From Anaerolineales bacterium (GTDB lineage: Bacteria > Chloroflexota > Anaerolineae > 4572-78 > NAK82): a stretch of 8,751 bases of DNA. The stretch spans positions 1 to 8,751 of the forward strand of contig JAHELX010000239.1 of the NCBI GenBank assembly GCA_024643945.1. Reading direction: 5' to 3'. The notes under the pieces are model-generated. The model had not been told where the DNA came from, did not search any database, and saw only the letters and a list, made by a program, of their open reading frames with translations. How positions within the stretch are numbered: position 1 is the stretch's first letter; each line of letters starts with the position of its first letter. Shown piece by piece: positions 1 to 5,054 of this stretch. The position numbers were made by a program, and so were the translations under genes.

Positions 1-798
1 CTGCGGACCATTATGCTCGAACAGGGCGATGGCGATAAGCCGGTGTGGATTACTGAGATGGGCTGGACAGTGGACCCGCCGCCCGATCAGCCGGACATCG
101 GTGTGAGCCTGGCGCAGCAGGGAGCGTATCTGACTGGCGCCTTGGACCGCGTTCGCCGCGAGTGGCCTTGGGTGGAATTGGTGACGGTGTGGAATCTATC
201 GCAGCCAGAGCCAGGAGATCCTTTTGGAGGCTATAGCCTGATTGACCCGGCAGGGGGTCCCCGGCCGGCATATGAGATGTGGCGCCAGGCAGCGGGAAGC
301 AGAAAGTTGGGGGCCAGGGGCAGGGGGCTGGAGGCAAAAGGTGGCAATCACTCTGACCAGTCTACAACTGTCGCTGAGGTCGAGGTGGTGCCGATACTGG
401 CGCAGGACGCGGTAGTGCACCTGGGTGACAGCGATCTCCTGTCGCCGTGGTGGCCTCTCTTTGCGGGGCGCAAGCCAAGTATCACCTGGACTGGCGGCTT
501 TTACCTGCGCGACCCCGGGACCTCCGATTGGGTGTTGGTGTTGGAATTGATGCAACAGAACGAGATCGGGGCCAGTCTGGTGGTTAACGATGTGGCCCTG
601 TCGCCCGACCTGCCTCTGGGGGATTTCGCCCGTCGCTGGTTGACCGTGCGTCGTGACGTACCGGTCTCTATCTTGGCTCCTGGCTACAACGAATTAACCG
701 TCACCGCCGTCCGCCTGGCACCCGACCTGCAACACGATGAATTTGCCTGGGACGATTTCCAAATCAGGAATGTTCGGCTTGTTCGGTCGCCTCGATGA
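1..798 (+). CDS. Glycoside hydrolase (clan GH-A-like), C-terminal part with beta-sandwich domain; 5' end outside window
   Basis: The frame is open from base 1 to a TGA at 796-798, so this is the C-terminal 265 residues of a longer protein. The first ~95 residues look like the end of a (beta/alpha)8 barrel. The strand 'VWITEMGW' carries a Glu (residue 19 of the visible part) in the place of the catalytic nucleophile of clan GH-A enzymes, and 'VWNLSQPEPGDPFGGYSLID' followed by 'PRPAYEMWR' resembles the last barrel strand and helix of GH5/GH39-like bacterial enzymes. A Gly/Arg/Lys-rich linker (about residues 99-120) leads to a beta-rich domain of ~145 residues with many aromatics ('WWPLF', 'WTGGFYLRDP'), probably a jelly-roll carbohydrate-binding or accessory domain. 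It likely acts on a polysaccharide or glycoside outside the cytoplasm, but the signal peptide and acid/base residue lie upstream. The exact GH family cannot be fixed. Its 3' end overlaps the convergent ybaK gene by 35 bp. Confidence 0.75.
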   Translation: MRTIMLEQGDGDKPVWITEMGWTVDPPPDQPDIGVSLAQQGAYLTGALDRVRREWPWVELVTVWNLSQPEPGDPFGGYSLIDPAGGPRPAYEMWRQAAGSRKLGARGRGLEAKGGNHSDQSTTVAEVEVVPILAQDAVVHLGDSDLLSPWWPLFAGRKPSITWTGGFYLRDPGTSDWVLVLELMQQNEIGASLVVNDVALSPDLPLGDFARRWLTVRRDVPVSILAPGYNELTVTAVRLAPDLQHDEFAWDDFQIRNVRLVRSPR

Positions 799-1252
799 TG
801 CGGGCACGGGTGACGCGGATGAGGTCTGGGACGGCTAGCCGCAGGTTGATTCCCCGTTTGCCGGCGCTGACCAGCAGGTGTGGCAGTTCAGTGGCGGGAC
901 GGTCGATGAACACCTCGAAAGGGCGATTGAGGAGCGCCAACGCCGAAATGCCTCCCACCTGCAGGTCGGTCAGCGCTTCCGCCTCTTTGTGCGAAGCCAT
1001 GCGCACTTTCTTCTCGCCTACTGCCTTGGCTACCCGTTTCAGGTCCAGCTCCCGGTCGCCGGCAATCATAATCAGCATCGGCTTTCCCTGGGGACGCAGC
1101 ACCACCAGGGTTTTGTAAACCTGCTGGGGTGGCAGCCCGACTACCTCAGCCACGCCAGCGGCCGAGTGGATGTCGGGGGAAAAGGTGAAAACTTGGTACG
1201 GGATTTTGCGCGTATCCAGGGCGCGCATGGCGTTTGTCTTGTTGTCACTCAT
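764..1252 (-). CDS. ybaK: YbaK/EbsC-family Cys-tRNA(Pro) deacylase (trans-editing)
   Basis: This 162-aa protein matches the YbaK/EbsC family along its whole length. Visible landmarks are 'QVYKTLVV' with Lys47, equivalent to the essential lysine of this fold, then 'ELDLKRVAKAVGEKKVRMA', 'VGGISALAL' and the C-terminal 'VSAGKRGINLRLAVPDLI'. Family members hydrolyse Cys-tRNA(Pro) made in error by prolyl-tRNA synthetase; relatives in the same superfamily clear other mischarged tRNAs, so the exact substrate is not certain. It is a cytosolic, single-domain protein of normal length. The ATG at 1250-1252 is the natural start; no good Shine-Dalgarno is visible upstream, but a perfect TATAAT -10 lies about 40 bases upstream. 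It is transcribed away from the four-gene cassette and converges on the glycosidase, overlapping its last 35 bp. Confidence 0.93.
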   Translation of the reverse strand: MSDNKTNAMRALDTRKIPYQVFTFSPDIHSAAGVAEVVGLPPQQVYKTLVVLRPQGKPMLIMIAGDRELDLKRVAKAVGEKKVRMASHKEAEALTDLQVGGISALALLNRPFEVFIDRPATELPHLLVSAGKRGINLRLAVPDLIRVTRARIIEATEQAEHS

Positions 1253-1292
1253 AGTTCAGCGGCCAGCATCAATGCGATTCTCGTAACTCACG

Positions 1293-1320
1293 ATTATAAG
1301 CTTTTCGGGCTTTTGCACAA
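1293..1320 (-). promoter_or_regulatory. Candidate sigma70-type promoter for ybaK
   Basis: On the minus strand a perfect -10 hexamer TATAAT (plus-strand ATTATA, 1293-1298) follows a weak -35 TTGTGC (plus-strand 1315-1320) with a 16-bp spacer. Transcription would start near 1286 and give a leader of about 34 nt before the ybaK ATG at 1252. The -35 matches only the first three consensus bases, so the call rests mainly on the -10 and its position. Confidence 0.45.
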
Positions 1321-1397
1321 GCCAGATTTTCTTCAGTTGAGGCACACCCCGGCCTATTTGCCTCCTTTTGAAATGCCCTTCAGTCTGGAATTCGCTC

Positions 1398-1426
1398 TTG
1401 ACAATGGGGTGATTATATTGTAATCT
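1398..1426 (+). promoter_or_regulatory. Candidate sigma70-type promoter for the ATPase-SPFH-AlaRS-like-kinase cassette
   Basis: A perfect -35 hexamer TTGACA (1398-1403) is followed after 17 bp by TAATCT (1421-1426), a weak -10. The surrounding DNA is locally AT-rich. Predicted initiation near 1433 leaves a leader of about 110 nt before the ATPase ATG at 1542, which includes the hairpin at 1449-1484. A better -10 look-alike, TATGAT (1431-1436), lies too far from this -35 to pair with it but could act with another element. Confidence 0.4.
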
Positions 1427-1448
1427 AATTTATGATAACATAAAACCG

Positions 1449-1488
1449 CATAGGCCCGGGCAATCCGTTGCGGGTCGGCTTATGTTTT
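1449..1488 (+). promoter_or_regulatory. Leader hairpin with U-tract, attenuator- or terminator-like
   Basis: Arms 1449-1456 (CATAGGCC) and 1477-1484 (GGCTTATG) form 8 continuous pairs, one of them G-U. After an internal loop, GCAA (1460-1463) pairs with TTGC (1468-1471), closing a UCCG tetraloop of the UNCG type. A TTTT run (1485-1488) and further pyrimidines follow. It lies between the candidate cassette promoter and the ATPase start, with no upstream plus-strand gene to terminate, so attenuation, 5' mRNA protection or protein binding are options. Folding was judged by eye only. Confidence 0.4.
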
Positions 1489-1541
1489 CCTCTTTCCCTT
1501 CACAAGGTCATCTTTCATAGGTCGAATGGGACAAATCTCAG

Positions 1542-2561
1542 ATGTCGCGTAACATAATTTCACCTCGCTATCAGCCCACATATCGCGCAGATGAAATCAA
1601 TTTGATCATTCGCTTCGCATTGCGCGGGGAGTCTCTGGGTTTTGTCGGCATTGCCGGCATTGGCAAGTCCAATCTTGTCAACTTCCTGCGTGACATTCAA
1701 GGTAATGCCCAACACATTGAGCAAGATGTGGAACGCTTGCATTTCCCTGTTGTAGACGCGACTTATTGGCAGCGCACACCTACTAGCCTCTGGAAGATGA
1801 TGTTGGAGGCGTTGAATCAAGCGACGAAAGAGCTTGAGCCATCCTCGGAAGACAACAAGGTGATTCCAATTCTTGAGGAGGAACGCATTTTGAGCACGCT
1901 GCAGGCGCGACTGGAATGGATTTGCCAGGAACTCAAACACAAAATTATGTTTGTCTTAGACGATTTCGATGCGGTGTTTGAGACGGGACCGCTGGCAATG
2001 CTGGAGCGATTGAACGCTCTGCGGAGTGAAGGCAACCGGGGGGCGCTGAGTTATCTGGTGTTTACCAAGCGTTTGCCACACATTTTGGGACAGAGCCATC
2101 ATATGGAAAATGGGTCGAAGTTTTACGATCTATTTCGCCACAATATCTACGCTCTGGAGCCATACGCTCCAGAGGATGCCCGCCAGATGCTGGTCCACTT
2201 GAATGAAGTCGCCGGTAGACCTCTTAGCAACAGAGAGCTTACCCAAATTCGGGCGCTTGCTGGGGGCCACGCTCAATTGCTTAAGATTGTTTTTAATATC
2301 TGGGTCAACGAGGGCACGCCAAATGCTGCTGACCCTCTGGCGCCCTTGGCGGCCAAGCCAGACATTCAGCAGGAATGCCGGCGGATTTTGCTGAGTTTAC
2401 ACGAACAGGAGCAAGTAGTGGCCTTATTAGTAGCGCGGGGGCGGCAGACAGCAGGCCATCAAGATACAATAGATCATTTGGTTCGCCGCGGTTTACTGTC
2501 AGCTCCCACGACCTGGTTCAGCCCCCTCTTTGCTCAATTTCTGAGCACCTATGTAACGTGA
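1542..2561 (+). CDS. AAA/STAND-like ATPase with C-terminal winged-helix-like region
   Basis: This 339-aa protein has a Walker A motif 'GIAGIGKS' (36-43, Lys42) and a Walker B strand 'IMFVLDDFD' (135-143, Asp140/Asp141). A sensor-1-like strand 'YLVFTKRLP' lies at ~171-179, and 'LAGGHAQLLKI' at ~239-249 resembles the helical 'GG.P..L' element of ORC/Cdc6- and STAND-type ATPases. Residues ~280-339 form a small helical, probably winged-helix, region ending in 'RRGLLS...WFSPLFAQFL'. No transmembrane segment, effector domain or sensor repeat is fused, which makes it short for a STAND protein; partner functions may be supplied by the neighbouring genes. Its role as a nucleotide-dependent switch is inferred from the fold. 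The ATG at 1542 is the only sensible start, since an in-frame TAG lies at 1518-1520; the Shine-Dalgarno is weak (TGGGA). The SPFH gene begins 11 bp after its stop. Confidence 0.85.
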   Translation: MSRNIISPRYQPTYRADEINLIIRFALRGESLGFVGIAGIGKSNLVNFLRDIQGNAQHIEQDVERLHFPVVDATYWQRTPTSLWKMMLEALNQATKELEPSSEDNKVIPILEEERILSTLQARLEWICQELKHKIMFVLDDFDAVFETGPLAMLERLNALRSEGNRGALSYLVFTKRLPHILGQSHHMENGSKFYDLFRHNIYALEPYAPEDARQMLVHLNEVAGRPLSNRELTQIRALAGGHAQLLKIVFNIWVNEGTPNAADPLAPLAAKPDIQQECRRILLSLHEQEQVVALLVARGRQTAGHQDTIDHLVRRGLLSAPTTWFSPLFAQFLSTYVT

Positions 2562-2565
2562 GGAG
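2560..2565 (+). promoter_or_regulatory. Ribosome binding site fixing the SPFH gene start
   Basis: GAGGAG lies 7 bases before the ATG at 2573 and overlaps the TGA stop (2559-2561) of the ATPase gene. This decides the start: the frame is open further upstream inside the ATPase gene, but only this ATG has a strong site and places the membrane anchor at the N-terminus. The overlap points to translational coupling of the two genes. Confidence 0.75.
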
Positions 2566-2572
2566 TGTTGCG

Positions 2573-3586
2573 ATGACGACCTTGCTGATTGTTGGATCTA
2601 TTCTACTGGCGGTGCTCGTCGCGGTTGTGCTTAGAGCTATGGTCCGGGTGGTGTCTGATGAACAGCGCCTGGTGATCTACCGGCTTGGGCGTTTTCACCG
2701 GGTAGTGGGTCCAGGCCTGGTACTGGTAATGCCCAAGCTAGACCACGTGGTCCGAACCATCGAAGTACGGGATCATCCCATCGAGGTCACTGTGCCCGGG
2801 GTCTTTGCCTTTGGTGTGCCCAACGAACTGACACTTAACCTGTGGTGTAGCTTTGACCTGGTGCAGGCAGCCGGGGGCGACCGGGATAAGTTGGCCAGGC
2901 TTGTGCATATCAGGGACGGGGAGCGTCACCGCCAGGTTGAGGTAAAAATGCGTGAGGCGTTGGTTAACCAGATTTCAGATTTACAAAAACGCATGCCGCT
3001 GCCAGCTACGGCTACGACGATGGATGGCGTTATAGCCTTAGCGCCTGGGGGGCCTCGCTACCGCCAGCTCCTTGAAGGGGTTAAGCGTGAACTGGAGCAG
3101 ACATTGCCTTCGGTGGGGGTTATCTTAAACCCTGCCCACTCTATCGTGCTGACCGGGCGAAATTTATCAGATGAAGTTGTTGAAGCCATTAAGCGTCGTC
3201 GTGGTAGGGAGATCGATAGCGAGTGGCTGACGAACTATGTGGATAGCTTGCGCCAGCGCTTCCCTGACGTGTCTAACGTCGTGCTGGCTCAAATGTTGAC
3301 CTCAATTGAAGGCGTGGATGCTGGAAAAGTCCAGAGATTACTCTTGGAGCACGATGCAGATACCGAGTCTGAAGTCGAGTTCGAGATGACCAGAGATGGC
3401 GAGGGGCCAAACGTCATCACCAGACCGAGGGCGAAGAAACGAGATACAGCCGCAGGACGCCAACCTGCGCGTCCAGAAACTCGTGGCGAGCTTCCCTCTG
3501 GGCCATCCCGACCTCTGACCAAGGACGATCTCGCCATATTGAAACGTGTGCCGCGCAGGGATCGCAAGCAACGATTGAGTGCTTAA
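2573..3586 (+). CDS. Membrane-anchored SPFH (stomatin/prohibitin/slipin-like) protein
   Basis: This 337-aa protein opens with a hydrophobic segment (about residues 3-21), then the hallmark slipin stretch with 'VSDEQRLVIYRLGRF' and 'VGPGLVLVMP' (27-54). The rest of an SPFH/Band 7 fold runs to about residue 200. Residues ~262-337 are polar, look disordered and are rich in Arg/Lys, with a short conserved-looking end 'PLTKDDLAILKRVPRRDRK'. SPFH proteins oligomerise at membranes and act as scaffolds or regulators of partner enzymes. No NfeD-type partner or protease, the common bacterial companions of slipins, is seen here. Instead the gene sits between an ATPase and an AlaRS-like enzyme, suggesting it anchors those partners to the membrane (inference). 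It differs from typical slipins in an odd region around 142-165 ('PLPATATTMDGVIALAPGG'). The AlaRS-like gene follows within 13 bp, or overlaps by 8 bp if a GTG start is used. Confidence 0.85.
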   Translation: MTTLLIVGSILLAVLVAVVLRAMVRVVSDEQRLVIYRLGRFHRVVGPGLVLVMPKLDHVVRTIEVRDHPIEVTVPGVFAFGVPNELTLNLWCSFDLVQAAGGDRDKLARLVHIRDGERHRQVEVKMREALVNQISDLQKRMPLPATATTMDGVIALAPGGPRYRQLLEGVKRELEQTLPSVGVILNPAHSIVLTGRNLSDEVVEAIKRRRGREIDSEWLTNYVDSLRQRFPDVSNVVLAQMLTSIEGVDAGKVQRLLLEHDADTESEVEFEMTRDGEGPNVITRPRAKKRDTAAGRQPARPETRGELPSGPSRPLTKDDLAILKRVPRRDRKQRLSA

Positions 3587-3599
3587 AGCTGGCCAACCT

Positions 3600-4964
3600 A
3601 TGCACCCACAAGCAATCAGCGACCGGTTTGTTCGTTACTATCAAAGCCTGGGATTCAAGCGGTTATCAAGTACGTCGCTCCTGCATCCCTCCATCCCGAT
3701 GACGTTTGTCATGAGTGCTGGCCTGGCCGAGGTCGAGACCGCTATTGACCAACTCGGGAATCGATCTCCCGAGGATGACTACGTGATGGTACAAAATTGT
3801 TTCAGGCACTTCGATGTAGACAGAATCGGTAAGAGTAATTTTCACCTCAGCTTGTTCGAGATGCCTGGCGTTTTCTCATTCGGTCATAATGACAGACAAG
3901 TTACGATACAACGTATGTGGGATTTTTTGACCCGCGATCTGAAAATCGACTCAAGTCGTCTATGGGCAACCTACTTCGCTGGCGGGAAGATTTCGGGACA
4001 TCGCTTTCACCAGGATCTTGAAACTTATCAAGCCTGGCGGGACCTTGGCTTACCTGAAGAGCGTATCATCGGCTTGGGGACGGATCACAATTTCTGGAAG
4101 CAGGGCGGAGGGATTGACGGTCAGGAAGCCAGTCGAAAATGTGGACCGAATACAGAATTATTCTTTGACCGTGGCTCTCAACTGAGTTGTAGGCCCGATT
4201 GTCGTCCTGGGTGTGGGTGCGGGCGATTCTTGGAGTTTGCCAATTCGCTCTTCATCTTTGCCGAGATAGACGCCGAGACCGACGCTCTATCTTTGATGGC
4301 AGACCCCTTCACTGAAACGGTCATTGGCACTGAACGGGTGGCAATGATCTTGGAGGGTCAGCCGACGGTTTTTGAGATTGAGACGGTACGACCACTCATT
4401 GAAGATTTGAGGTCTTTCTACTCCAACCGGAATGCAGAAGTCGCCTTCAATGCCAGAGAGAGCGAGCGTATCCTGGTAGACCACTTAAGGGCGTTGGTAT
4501 TTCTGGCTGCCGACGGCGCACCTCCGCCTGGAAAAGGTGGACGAAGACGCCTGATGAGGATCCTGATTCGCAGGGTATTGGCGCAGATGCGAATCTTGCA
4601 GATTGCCCCGTCTGGCTGCTTGCCGGCTCTCATTGACCACGTAATCGTTCTGGATGGGAAACGGCATCCAAATCTTGGCCGTGGACGTGCCAGACTTCTG
4701 GCATACATGGAGGCCGAGGCTCCGGCCTTCGACCGCACTTTGTCTCATGGCTACCGTCAACTTGACCGGCTTCTCGCCAGAAACGATGGCTGCACGCTGG
4801 AAGGAAAAGATCTCGTTAGGCTAGTTAAACAGTTTGGCATTCCCGTTCCCTTGTTAAGAGTTTCTCTGGCCCATAAGGGATTAGAGTTCAGGGAACACGA
4901 GTATTGGAAAGCGGTTGAGCAGTGGCGCTGCACGGTGCTTGCGCCGAACGCTGCCAGTCGCTGA
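3600..4964 (+). CDS. Stand-alone alanyl-tRNA-synthetase-like protein (aminoacylation and tRNA-recognition domains only)
   Basis: This 454-aa protein aligns by eye with the N-terminal half of AlaRS. Conserved points are the motif 2 Arg in 'NCFRHFDVDRIG' (Arg69), 'FEMPGVFSFG' (86-95), 'NFW' (Trp166), 'CGPNTELFFD', 'EFANSLF' (Asn215), motif 3 'IGTERVAMIL' (Arg246), and 'VDHLRALVFLAADG' of the tRNA-recognition helices. It ends where E. coli AlaRS passes into its editing domain, so the editing and C-Ala domains are absent; E. coli AlaRS fragments of about this size are known to aminoacylate. Odd features: Glu239 replaces the Asp (Asp235 in E. coli) that binds the alanine amino group; the motif 2 loop is short; and a Cys cluster (197, 201, 205, 207) interrupts the region before 'EFAN'. 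It is probably a paralogue with a special task rather than the housekeeping enzyme. A GTG at 3579 could add seven residues, but the family start fits ATG 3600. Confidence 0.85.
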   Translation: MHPQAISDRFVRYYQSLGFKRLSSTSLLHPSIPMTFVMSAGLAEVETAIDQLGNRSPEDDYVMVQNCFRHFDVDRIGKSNFHLSLFEMPGVFSFGHNDRQVTIQRMWDFLTRDLKIDSSRLWATYFAGGKISGHRFHQDLETYQAWRDLGLPEERIIGLGTDHNFWKQGGGIDGQEASRKCGPNTELFFDRGSQLSCRPDCRPGCGCGRFLEFANSLFIFAEIDAETDALSLMADPFTETVIGTERVAMILEGQPTVFEIETVRPLIEDLRSFYSNRNAEVAFNARESERILVDHLRALVFLAADGAPPPGKGGRRRLMRILIRRVLAQMRILQIAPSGCLPALIDHVIVLDGKRHPNLGRGRARLLAYMEAEAPAFDRTLSHGYRQLDRLLARNDGCTLEGKDLVRLVKQFGIPVPLLRVSLAHKGLEFREHEYWKAVEQWRCTVLAPNAASR

Positions 4965-5011
4965 CAGATTTGCCGGTATCACTGCGTTCAACTCGTGGAC
5001 GCCTGGATCTG

Positions 5012-5036
5012 CAACCACAACCAGTTGGTGTGGTTG
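5012..5036 (+). other. Imperfect hairpin in the AlaRS-like/kinase gap
   Basis: CAACCAC (5012-5018) pairs with GTGGTTG (5030-5036). After one bulged A, ACC (5020-5022) pairs with GGT (5027-5029) around an AGTT loop, giving a 10-pair stem. It ends four bases before the kinase Shine-Dalgarno and has no T-run, so it is not a classical terminator. It could affect processing or kinase translation, or be chance. Confidence 0.3.
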
Positions 5037-5040
5037 GCGC

Positions 5041-5045
5041 GGAGG
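5041..5045 (+). promoter_or_regulatory. Ribosome binding site of the GAF histidine kinase gene
   Basis: GGAGG lies 9 bases before the ATG at 5055. It is the strongest Shine-Dalgarno match in the window and supports this ATG as the kinase start, so the kinase can be translated independently of the upstream gene. Confidence 0.75.
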
Positions 5046-5054
5046 TAGTGAAGT

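Noticed and set aside
878..1423. 181-aa plus-strand open frame
   Set aside because: It lies mostly antisense to ybaK, whose product matches a known family over its full length; the plus-strand translation has no recognisable domain.
1526..1552. Eight-codon upstream frame (ATG GGA ... TAA) overlapping the ATPase start
   Set aside because: It would be a possible leader peptide, but there is no Shine-Dalgarno for it and such short frames arise by chance.
2375..2572. N-terminal extension of the SPFH frame into the ATPase gene
   Set aside because: The extension overlaps the ATPase coding sequence, has no ribosome site and would put 66 unrelated residues before the membrane anchor; the ATG at 2573 has GAGGAG at 7 bases.
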